NCBI GenBank assembly: GCA_944474755.1 | Contig: OX104113.1 | Location: 73,025,272 to 73,089,271 of the forward strand | Direction: 5' to 3' | Origin: Limnoperna fortunei | Taxonomy: Eukaryota; Mollusca; Bivalvia; Mytilida; Modiolidae | Length of the DNA stretch: 64,000 nt | In this document: piece by piece, positions 23,773 to 34,027 of the stretch | How the letters are laid out: the number at the start of each line of letters is the position of its first letter | How positions within the stretch are numbered: the stretch's first letter is position 1 | Notes under the pieces: generated by a model | Seen by the model: only the letters and a program-made list of their open reading frames with translations | What the model was told of the DNA's origin: nothing | Database searches by the model: none | Position numbers and translations under genes: made by a program

Positions 23773-26190
23773 CTAGTTCAACTCCTTTTCAAATAGAACT
23801 TGTTCAAATGCAACAGTTCTAATGACAGTCCGAAATCTATGGTCAAAAAATAATGAACAATTTATATCTGTTATTATGGTTACAAATAAATCAGTAAGGT
23901 TTCCATGGAGTATAAATACTGTGCAATGCAATTCATCAACTACACTATACTGATGAAGTGTTCTCTTATCTATAACAAGGAAAGAATAAAAATCCAAGTG
24001 TCAGAAATGAAAAGGATAAGTTGAAAAATATATAACTAACTGTCAGTATCAACTCCATCAGACAACCCAGTAAGTTGAGATCTATTTGTTTCAACCATGG
24101 ACTGTATCATCCTCTCTTCTGCCTCGCTAGTTTTGACTACAGGACCTCCACCTGTTTTTGGCTTCTTTTGTAGGTCATACTTCTCTTTGCCTTCAAAACT
24201 AATACAAATAACAAATTAAAGAAAAACAAGAAGAACGAAAGTTATGTTGTGGACCGAAACAGAGGTTATCCAGTATACAGTGTCTTCTTTGAAGTGGGGG
24301 TTTAATTAATTAGTTTTAGGTATTCTTTACACATGATAAAAGTTATACATTAAAGTCCTATTTCAGACAGTTTTATGTTCTGTACATCTGCAGAAAACTG
24401 TGCAGACATGTGCTGTAAAATTTGCAAAAGTATTGACACAAATGTTTCTTCATGAGATATACAAACATATACAAATACCTAATCCTTAAAAAAACTATAA
24501 ACTTGATAAAAAAAGAGAAACACTCATTTTTTTATTCTTAAATAAATTTTGCGAGAATACTGACTTTTGATTGGCTGGAAAATATTCTATAAGTGGATGA
24601 AAAAACAAATTTGATCGTCATGGAGAGACACGCGTCATTTGACGTCATATATTACACCACAGGAAACTAACAGTTTTTGTGTTGATCTCTATTTCCAAAA
24701 ATGTCCAGTTACATAAATGAAATTGTTGAGTTTATTCTATTTTTTGAATTTATTATAAGTATTAACTACAAAAATATTTTCTCCATCGAGGGATAACAAA
24801 ATTTCCGTAGTGCACATTTAATATAATCCGCTTAGCTGGATTATACAATGTACAAAACAGAAATTTTGTTATACCTCAATGGAGAAAATTTTTTTGGCAG
24901 TTAATCCTTAATTCTTCAACTTACTTCGTTGTTTTAAGTTATAATATTTTTTCTTGATTTCTTCTGCTGTTCTTTTTCTGAATGTAAATCTTCTGCATAA
25001 GAAATATAGAACAAATTTAACAATAAATCCTCCCAAATCTTCAATATAACTAGATTTGTTTGGATTTAAAAATTTACTTCTAAGTATAATCTCAGATATT
25101 ATGTAAACAAAAAGTGACAGTTCTCTAGTTATTTTATGCACACATTAAATAGGAGAATAGTGAATATTTTTTTATATAATATATTAATGCAGAAAAAAGA
25201 AAGCAGTTCTGTTTTTTGTTTAAGTCAACTCAATAAATAAATGTTACATGACCAGTTTCTTTTTTGTTTAAAATACACGTATAGCTGTATTGTTTGTGGT
25301 GCATTTAAAAAAAAATATTTAACACAATTCATTAGTTGATGGTGCCTCAGTGGCCGATTGGTTACATAGACGTTACTACTACTGATCACATGGTTCGTCT
25401 ACACTGAGGTTGCATGTCCGAGTCTCACTGCAGGCAGGGTGTGCTCTTATACAATCTTAATTGCAGAGGATTGCCAGTTTTCTCTGGGTACTCTGACTTT
25501 TTGTGCCAATTAAACTGGATGCCATATGATCAAGCAGAAAAATTGCTTCAAGTGGCATAAAACACAGTTCAAACATACTTTATTAGTTATTTATAGCATT
25601 TTTTTTATTTCAACAAATATATGCATACAATGTTACAAAATTTCATGAGAAATTTGTGAGATTATTTCTATAAGAGTAATTCCAAGGGCATGTTCTGTAA
25701 ATATGTTATATTAATAACACATTTCTATATGATTATTTTGGTAAATGCAGTGGGGATAATGATGGGCATATGTAATAAAATGCCATGCCAAATTTGAATT
25801 TAAAAAATATATATATATAATTCCTGTATCCATGGCCCTGTCTGAAATATAATGCCAATAGATATTTTTGGTTGTAGAGGAGATTTTGTTTACTAGTAGT
25901 AGTAGTTGGGAGCGTTTTTAAAAAAGAAGGGGGGGGGGGGGGCGATTTCCGTCGGGCGTTTTGACTTGAATCCGTAAATTGTTTTAAATAGATAGGAGAA
26001 ATATGGGAACATACGCATTCAAAATGTCAACAATTGTATTCCAGCCATTCAGTTTAATTGTTGCACTTTTAACGTCTCCGCAACCCTTAATTTTTCCGAA
26101 CAAAGCATTTTGATGTATGTTAGCTTGTTCTATAAGACAAAGTTCCTCATCTGTGGTCCAGTTGGCGCCTCGCTTGATTTTCTCTGCCAT
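23773..26190 (-). CDS. Myb/SANT-like (NAIF1-type) protein, 4 exons, 196 aa
   Basis: Exons 26190-26015, 24992-24925, 24190-24041, 23969-23773 join in phase to 591 bases. The N-terminus MAEKIKRGANWTTDEELCLI, NGWNTIVDILNA and RTAEEIKKKYYNLKQRSK form a Myb/SANT-like DNA-binding domain. KKPKTGGGPVVKTSEAEERM is the TGGGP linker typical of NAIF1/Myb-like accessory proteins. In PIF/Harbinger transposons such a protein binds DNA and helps bring the transposase into the nucleus. The divergently oriented HARBI1-like gene at 29629 makes that role likely here. The C-terminal ~65 residues are not recognised. No stop or frame break is seen. Confidence 0.78.
24770..24897. repeat. Foldback element in Myb/SANT intron
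   Basis: TTTCTCCATCGAGGGATAAC with AAAATTTC on the left pairs with GAAATTTTGTTATACCTCAA/TGGAGAAA on the right. The middle contains TAATATAATCCGCTTAGC/TGGATTATACA, also self-complementary. It begins about 65 bases beyond the end of the segmental duplication. Confidence 0.75.
25343..25580 (+). mobile_element. Full-length tRNA-derived SINE
   Basis: tRNA-like head CCTCAGTGGCCGATTGGTTA (A-box region), B-box-like GTCCGAGTCTC, CACTGCAGGCAGGGTGTGC, and a tail with AAACTGGATGCCATATGATC and AAAATTGCTTCAAGTGGC. Located in the first intron of the Myb/SANT gene, antisense to it. Confidence 0.8.
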
Positions 26191-26349
26191 TTTTATTTAC
26201 AAGGTTTGTCAGCAGAAGACTATTTCTATGATTACTTAACAAATTTGACAAGTTTCATGAAATCTCACATGCATTTGGGCGAAGTTTTGGTTGACTTTCA
26301 TGGTTTCATTCACTGAAGAGTTCCAACAGCCGCTTGTGTCTTTGCAAAC

Positions 26350-26513
26350 AGAAATATCGCGAATTACTCAACTGAGAATTTTCTCAAAATTGAGAAAATT
26401 GTTTTATGGCGGTGCAATTTGAGAAAAAATATAATTTTTCTTAACTGAGTAATATTTTTCATTTTGAGAATTTTATTTTTACTCAGAATATTTATTCTTT
26501 ATGGCGCCGGGCC
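26350..26513. repeat. Left arm of a ~165-bp mirror-image pair
   Basis: A run of TGAGAA/TTCTCA motifs, TTTTATGGCGGTGCAATTTG, then TTTATGGCGCCGGGCCC at the right edge. Its reverse complement aligns along its length with 29426-29605. It sits 160 bases in front of the Myb/SANT start codon, so it may be a promoter or transposon terminus. Confidence 0.85.
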
Positions 26514-28780
26514 CTGTAGATATATTGAGTAAGAACGTGCTCTCGTTATGAATAAAAATGAAATGTTGCTCGCTTGACGTTTGTTAACGTGTTTTTCTAA
26601 CGTTCAATTAATACTTCCTGTTAAGCTTGTATCCATTTTAGTAATGGAAACTCAATATGTAGTTAAATATAATAGTATTACAAAATGTCTGAAGATTCTT
26701 AGCGGTCGACCCACAGAGCTGCCCAGCGCGTCCCCGGATGGCGGATAGGGTACTGTCTCGTGTCATAATACGAACAGCCTGAACGCGCCCTAGTGACCTA
26801 CGTGTGTGGAGACTGCATTCTCCTTGCAAACAAAAGATTCTTTTGTATATTTCGAGAAAGGGTATCCTAATTGTAACCGGCCTAAAGGGCAAAATTCTTA
26901 GTCTTTTCCCAGTACTCCATACTTGACCGTTTATTCATAATTTTTCCTGTCGATTTATTGATTTTTTAACGTATTCTAGTTCTGAATACAAATGAAATGT
27001 TGCCCGCTTGACGTTTGTTAAGGTGTTCTTCTTAATATAGCTGAAAAATTGCTTGCTGGACTTTAAGCTAACATTCAATCAATACTACTTATTAAGCTTG
27101 TATCCGTTTTAGTAATGGACAACCCCACATGAGCACTTGGATTCCCGTTATATTTTAAATAGTATTGTTTAAAATGGAATCTCCTTTGGACTAGTTCAAT
27201 TCTCCTTTGTGATGACAGAAAAAATAGGACTATGAATCCCTTTGTGACCACTTATATACCTGATTTTTTTATTTGTTAGCATTGTGCGATATAGACTACG
27301 GTGACAAATTAAAGTAAAGATGTCAAAAGTGTTGACATAATTTTAAGTTCGACTTCAATCGAACAGGGATCAATTGAATAGTATATTGCTTAAAACAGCT
27401 CACTTCCACTCCATCTATAAAACATAAATAAGTGAATAAAACTGTGATCACAATTTTACGAGCAATTAAATATAACTGTGAATTCGAACGATTGTTGATT
27501 AAATAAATTAATTACTTACATTAACTCGTGTTCACTCCATATTTTTATCTATGGTATAAAAATGAGTGAATTTATTTTTCCAACGGTAAAATGTGAACAG
27601 TATTAGAGTAAGCTTATATAAATAAAAATTTCGACCCGCATACACATACTTTTTATGAAAAAAGTGGATAGTGGGTGATTTATTTCTGTAGATATATTGA
27701 GTAAGAACGTGCTCTCGTTCTGAATAAAAAAGAAATGTTGCTCGCTTGACGTTTGTTAACGTGTTCTTCTAACTTTCAATTAATACTTCCTGTTAAGCTT
27801 GTATCTATTTTATTAATGGAAACTCAATATGTAGTTAAATATAATAGTATTACAAAATGTCTGAAGATTCTTAGCGGTCGACCCACAGAGCTGCCCAGCG
27901 CGTCCCCGGATGGCGGATTGGGTACTGTCTCGTGTCATAATACGAACAGCCTGAACGCGCCCTAGTGACTTACGTGTGTGGAGACTGCATTCTCCTACAT
28001 GACCTCTTTTCGCAGTACTCCATACTTTACCGTTAGTTCATCATTTTTCCTGTCGATTTATTGATTTTTAACGTATTCTTGTTCTGAATACAAATGTGAA
28101 CTGTTGCCCGCTTGACGTTTGTTAATGTGTTCTTCTATAGCTGAAAAATGCTTGCTGGACTTTAAGCTAACATTCAATCAATACTACTTATTAATCTTGT
28201 ATCCGTTTTAGTAATGGACGAGCCTACATGACCTCTTGGATTCGCGTTATATTTTAAATAGTATTGTCTAAAATGGAATCTCCTTTGGACTAGTTCAATT
28301 CTCCTATATGATGACAGAAAGAATAGGACTATGAATCCCTTTGTGACCACTTATATACCCGATTTATTTATTTTTTAACATTGTGCGATATAGATTACGG
28401 TGACAAATTAAAGTAAAGATGTCAAAAGTGTTAACATAATTTTAAGTTCGACTTCAATTGAACAGGGATCAATTAAATATTATATTGCTTAAAACAGCTC
28501 ACTTCCACTCCATCTTAAAAACAAAAATAAGTGAATAAAACTGTGATCACAATTTTACGAGCAATTTAATATAACTGTGAATTCGAACGATTGTTGATTA
28601 AATAAATTAATTACTTACATTAACCCGTGTTAACCCCATATTTTTATCTATGGTATAAAACTGAGTGAATTTATATTTCCAACGGTAAAATGTGAACAGT
28701 ATTGGAGTAAGATTGTATAAAAAAAAATATCAACTCGCATCAACATACTTTTTATGAAAAAAGTGGATAGTTGGTGATGC
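26514..28780. repeat. Two tandem ~1.15-kb repeat units
   Basis: Units start at 26514 and 27687, each with TGTAGATATATTGAGTAAGA, CTCGCTTGACGTTTGTTAAC, TAGTTAAATATAATAGTATT, a GC-rich core (GTCGACCCACAGAGCTGCCC, CGTCCCCGGATGGCGGAT), and a second half repeating the GAATACAAATG...CGCTTGACGTTTGTTAA segment. So each unit holds two half-repeats. A partial third unit lies at 29150-29424. No protein domain is recognised; the identity of the element is unknown. Confidence 0.9.
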
Positions 28781-29149
28781 CGCTTATACATATCATACAT
28801 CTAAAAATCTAAAACTTAAATAGATGGACAAAAGAGCGTAGGTTAAATTCAAATAGATTTTTTTAATTTATATTTTTGACGTTTCGCGTCTACTGAGTAA
28901 CAAGACATTTATTTGAGATGGGACCACATTTATTAATAAGAAAATTGTTGGTTGAGACTGAAAATTGTAAGTACAATTTACGGAGGGTAAAAAATAAAAC
29001 AAGTTTTGCAATCGGTCAGGTACGGACCACGCGTAACGGTATTATTTACAATTATGTTATGTTCAAGAAAGCATCGGAAAACTCAATTTGGTGCAAAGTT
29101 ACTGCAAACGTATGAATTCAAAGAAAGTCGAATCAAGTGTACCTCAAAA

Positions 29150-29424
29150 TTCTTTGTAGTTAAATATAATAGTATTCTTAGAGGTCGACCCACAGAGCTG
29201 CACTGCGCGTCCCCGGATGGCAGATAAGGTACTCTGTCGTGTCACAATTCGAAAAGCCTGCATTCTCCTTGCAAACTAAAGATTATTTTGTATATTTCGA
29301 GAAAGGGTATGCTAATTGTAATCGCTATAAAAGGCAAAACTCTTGTTCTTTTCCGAGTACTCCATACTTTTCCAGTGGCAGTGGCAGTCTAAATTGTATT
29401 TTCCGTTAGTTTATGATTTTTTCC
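29150..29424. repeat. Partial third unit of the 1.15-kb repeat
   Basis: It contains TAGTTAAATATAATAGTATT, GTCGACCCACAGAGCTGC and CGTCCCCGGATGGCAGATAA, then TATATTTCGAGAAAGGGTAT. It corresponds to unit positions about 26656-26930 with more substitutions, and ends against the right mirror arm. The 370 bases before it (28781-29149) show nothing recognisable. Confidence 0.85.
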
Positions 29425-29425
29425 T

Positions 29426-29605
29426 GGGCCCAGCGCCATAAAACCTTTTTGAGTAAAAATCTTTTACTCTGCTTGAGAATTTCCTCACTTTTAATATTCT
29501 CAGCAAAGTTCACCGCCATAAAAAATTCTCAGAATTCTCAGAATTTTTTCTTTCTCAAAAGTTGAGAAATTACTCAATTATTTGAGAAAAGCAAAAACCA
29601 TACTT
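29426..29605. repeat. Right arm of the mirror-image pair
   Basis: Begins GGGCCCAGCGCCATAAAACC and contains TTCACCGCCATAAAAAATTC and several TGAGAA/TTCTCA motifs. It aligns in inverse orientation with 26350-26513. It lies just upstream of the HARBI1-like start at 29629. GGGCC...CATAAA-type ends would suit Harbinger-like terminal repeats. Confidence 0.85.
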
Positions 29606-29628
29606 AAGTAAAACAATCTTATACTATC

Positions 29629-32295
29629 ATGGCTGCCGTTCATGTACGCAGGAGAAGAAATCGTCGGTATAATAGGAATATACCTCGTACAAGAGTCTTT
29701 AGGGATAGACTAAACCTATTAGAAAATATGGAGGACTAGACCTTGTTCGACAGATATCGTTTTAGGCGTCCTACCATTGAGTATCTACTGAATGGAATTC
29801 ATGGTTTATTAGGTTGCCCGACTAAGAGAAATTTGGCACTATCTCCAACGTTGCAGCTGCTAGTGTTTTTGAGGTTCGTGGCCACTGGCAGTCATTTAAG
29901 TTTAGTTGGGGAAAGTTTTGGAATTTCCGAGTCTGCTAGTGGACGAGCGTGTAGAGATGTTTGCCGGGCCATAATCGCTGTATTTCGCCACTTAATTACT
30001 TTCCCGGTTGGTGAGAAGATATTACAGGTTATGGAGGGTTTTAGGAGAGTTGCAGGTAAGTACATATCAGTTTTATAAACCTTTCTTTTAACGTTTTATT
30101 CTCATTGACTTCCATGATATCCATGTTTGTTTACATTGCGTCAACTTGGGTAACACTACAAATCTGTATTACAACCCCGACCGAATTTTCTCAAGAAAAA
30201 GTGTGTTTAAAAATTTAAAGTATTATCAAAAATGTGTTTCATAATAAACAAATTTCAGCTTCAAACTAATATACTTATATATATTTTCATTTTCACATAG
30301 TCAGTATATATATAATTACACTGTAAGTTTGTTATATATGTCTTACTTTTTCCAATGACTTAGAAAAAACAGATTAAATTAAATAAATAGTATTAATTTG
30401 ATTGATGAAATATATGATGAGTTTACATTCACTTTTACAAGGATTTCCAAATGTATTGGGATGCATAGATGGAACATTTATCAAAATAATTGCACCACTG
30501 GAAAATGAGGCAGATTTTGTAAACAGAAAAGGAGTGCACTCTTTAAATATTCAAGTAAGTTTGCATTAAGGTTCAGATTGAATATAAAAATTTTATATAT
30601 TCATACTAGTTATAAGTTGTAACAATTAGAACTATATAAAAAATTGTTTTATTTAGCAAGAAGTTCCCTCTAATTATGGCCCTGCAAAGTACAAACCCTT
30701 ATGCAAGTCCACAGAACTTAAAATTGTATACATGTATTTTAAAATGACCAATAAAAAAATTAGAACATTTTTAATCAGATTGAAAGCATGCAAATACAAA
30801 ATTTTTATTACTAAATTAGGTAACATTCAAAAGTCCATTAAACCTTCTGTTATCAGGTGCATACAGCTACAATAATTTTTTGCTTTTTAGATGGTTTGTG
30901 ATCCAAATTTTAGAATAACATCACTCTGTGCAAAATGGATTGGATCAGTTCATGACAGCAGAATTTGGAGAACAAGTAGTTTATGTCAGCAATTTGAAAA
31001 TGGTAATATGCAGTTTGAATGATCTTGTTTGATAATAGGATTAAACACTTATTCCAGAATTTATCGATGTGCAAAATCAACCATTCACCCACTAAATGAA
31101 AGTCTGAAGTCAAGTTGTGTGAATGGTCTGAATTTACATATGGATTAATTATGAAAAATAATGTTTACTCCTTATAATTCCAATCAGATCCAATTTAATG
31201 AATTATTTAGTTTGTTTGTTTGAATATTATTTAATGCCACTTTCAGCAATTTTTAGTTATATTAGGTGTCCAGTTTTTATTGGGGAGAAAGTCTGAGAAA
31301 CCACATACTACGATAGGAAATCGGGCAGTTCTTGTCTATTAAGATTGCAGTTGAGAGCACCCTGTCCAAAGTGAGAGGAACCGGCAATACCAGTACGCAC
31401 ATGCCATATAATCAAAGAAAAACAAAGTACCTTAACCACTCGGCCTCTCTTGTGAGTGAATGTCCAATGAACACATAGATAAATTATTGATTGGATTTTA
31501 CATAGTTGTAAAAAAAAGCAAGAGGCTGAAGATGTTAAACGCAGGAAAGTGCATATGCTAATTAGATAATTAGAACGGAATCAGAATCTATTATTCTTAA
31601 AAGTAAAATATTTTTATATACTTAGGTTGTCTTAAAACAACTTTTAAAAAAATGGGAGCAAGACAACAACATCCCCCCAAAGTATGTTTCAGACATTTCA
31701 CTTAGTAAATATTTTTCTCCTTGCAATTAGAATGATTATGGGTGGGGTTACAAATAAAGAAATTTTTTGTTTATTTAATTTTGTCATAAATTATGTTAAA
31801 AAGTGAGACAAAAATTTAAAAACGAAACCACCATTAAAGAGCAACTGTTTTTCTCACATGTATACCTGTAGCAACTACACTTCTTGTGGATCTAAGGTGT
31901 TAATTCTCTTATTTTGACATGAGTTCATCATGGACTACTACTAGGTGATTCTGACTATCCGTGTACCAGGTACCTGATGACTCCTTTCCTTACCCCAGCT
32001 AATAACAGCCAGGAAAACTTTAACAGAGCCTTGTGTAATGATTGAACAGACATTTGGTATTCTAAAAAGAAGGTTCAATTGCCTGCATGATGGTTTTTGA
32101 ACAACTCCAAGTCAGTCTGTCAAATATATTACCTCCTGCGTTATACTACATGACATAGGAATTAATCATAATGACATTATACTAAATAACAATATTGAGG
32201 AAATTGCTATTGATGATTGTAGGGGAAATATTAATATAAACCCAACATTTGATGGTATTGCAAAGAGAAATGACATAGCTATACAGTTTTTTTAA
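29629..32295 (+). pseudogene. HARBI1-like Harbinger transposase, broken
   Basis: Four exons can be followed: 29629-30055, 30442-30554, 30891-31002, 31924-32295. HARBI1-type landmarks: [45 protein letters not shown] (first catalytic Asp), GSVHDSRIWRTSSL (second Asp), LLLGDSDYPC, and VMIEQTFGILKRRFNCLHDG (catalytic Glu). Defects: TAG at 29737 (codon 37), a frame change near 32030 between the NFNRALC and VMIEQTFG parts, and TGA at 32098. So a DDE nuclease of the PIF/Harbinger superfamily is encoded here only as a relic. The partner Myb/SANT gene diverges to the left. Confidence 0.92.
31203..31448 (-). mobile_element. tRNA-derived SINE in HARBI1-like intron (minus)
   Basis: Minus-strand SINE: tail TTTAATGCCACTTTCAGCAA, body TCCAGTTTTTATTGGGGAGA, head ending TTAACCACTCGGCCTC. 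It lies between transposase exons 3 and 4. Confidence 0.8.
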
Positions 32296-34020
32296 ATAAT
32301 ATTTATTTGTTTATTATTAGTGTGAAATAAATATAATGTATAATTACATGTACATGAATAGAATTTTGCAATTTCGGATCATTTTTAGAGACAGAAAGAA
32401 ATAAGTTATCTTTCTTAGACAAGAAAATTTCATTATTGTCAAATTTTGAAAATTTATAAAGTGGCAAAACAATATTTTTTCGGATCATCCTGAAAATTGA
32501 ACTTGACCTGTATTTTATTGTACTGAACAGCTGTGCAAAATATCATTCAAATCCCTTGAGGCGTTTTCAAGTTATCATCTGGAACCTTCGGGGAACGGAC
32601 AGACGGATGGATTGAGAGACAACGAACGAAACTGAGGGTATAACATACCTCGTCACTTCGTGTGGCATAATATAAAAATTACATAAAAACAGGCTAAAAG
32701 TGGTTAAATCCAGGTCAATATTGGATTCCACTTGCCTACTGTGCAACAGAATCCAATATTGACCTGGTTTTTATCAGTTTAAGCAAGTTTTTCATGACTG
32801 TTCCAACATGACTATAAATTTCAATTTTAGTGGTCATTGAATAATCTGAAATTATAAAATATACTGCTAAAAATGTAAGTATAAAATAATTAACTTTTTA
32901 TACTCTTCTCATTATTTACAATGTAATGAAACTGGAATTTCAGAATATCAACAAATCAATATCAAAATGCAGTATTGACATAAAATATTAAGTGTAACCA
33001 GCATAACAACAGTAACAAAATGTACGCATCCTCTGCTTTTCTGATTAAGGAAGATGGTGATTTTATTCATGTAATAAAACAATTACTGACTTTGATGTAC
33101 GGTCGCTATCAGGATTTCTCAGCCCTCAGAAATGTATATTCAATTTTTCTGGCTGATTAATCTTGATAGCGACCTATATCAAAGTAATTAATTGTATAAT
33201 ATTACATTTTGTGTATTATTCACTGGATTCCTCTTAACAGTATAACCAATTTGACGAATAGAATTATGCAATTAAAAGAATTTCTTATTTACAACACAAA
33301 ATATTGAGTTTTCAATTTAAATTATCAAATAAAAGGCTTAGTTGAATACCTGAAACCATTCAAGAGACACCTTTTAACTCTTTTTGATGTTGTTTAATAA
33401 TTTATCACATTAACAGAACGTTTCAAAAACATGTTTATACATTCAAGTGCAAAACACTTTATGACCACATTAGGAAAATGTAAGTTTTATGGACAATTTC
33501 TGGAATAAGTAATGCTATTCACAGGAATATTTTATTTACTTTGTATTTTCCATTCAACTTACGGATTTCTTTATAAATTGAAAGTATACCAAATGGTTTG
33601 GTGTTCAATTTTTGTTAAATTAAGAGAAATATGCAATTAACAGGTATGCAGGTGGAATTCAATGTAATATAATTCTAAATAGCTATGGCTTTGTTTCTAT
33701 ATTGCATCATATATTGACAGTATGTTTCTATTTTAAGACTTAGTTGGTTTGTTAAGTGAATCTTTGTATACTACCGAATATAAATATAGATCTGAATATT
33801 TGTTTTAGTACTATTCATTAAAAAATCAATATAAACAATATGGAAGGTATACAGACATAAATTATAAAGTAATTGCAATTTCATATGTGGTGTACAAATA
33901 TTTCCTATACGTACAGAGTGTGGATAGGAATGCATTCTTGTTGTGGCGTTGTCAGGTCTTAATAGAAAAAAACCTGACAGTAAACCATAATGGGTGTCAT
34001 GTTTCAAGAGTTCCCTGCTC
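32296..34020. other. No gene seen; two inverted repeats
   Basis: AT-rich sequence without supportable exons. It holds a hairpin at 32706-32770 (AATCCAGGTCAATATTGGAT and its complement around a 20-base loop). A foldback at about 33085-33195 has GGTCGCTATCA arms and is related to 17127-17243. Confidence 0.6.
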
Positions 34021-34027
34021 CTTGCAT

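Larger units (their letters stand above)
22145..24703. repeat. Segmental duplication, copy 1 (with LINE insertion)
   Basis: Matches 34028-35802 in the same orientation at high identity once the LINE insertion 22593-23372 is removed (about 1.77 kb of shared sequence). It starts at TAAAGACCCTTTGTAGATG and ends after GATCTCTATTTCCAAAAAT. It contains a truncated SINE and the last two exons of the Myb/SANT gene. Its first ~400 bases are themselves a dispersed repeat, seen reversed at 48515-48740. Confidence 0.95.

Noticed and set aside
26514..28780. Hammerhead ribozyme in the tandem repeats
   Set aside because: I looked for CTGATGA followed by GAAA with suitable stems and did not find a convincing set.
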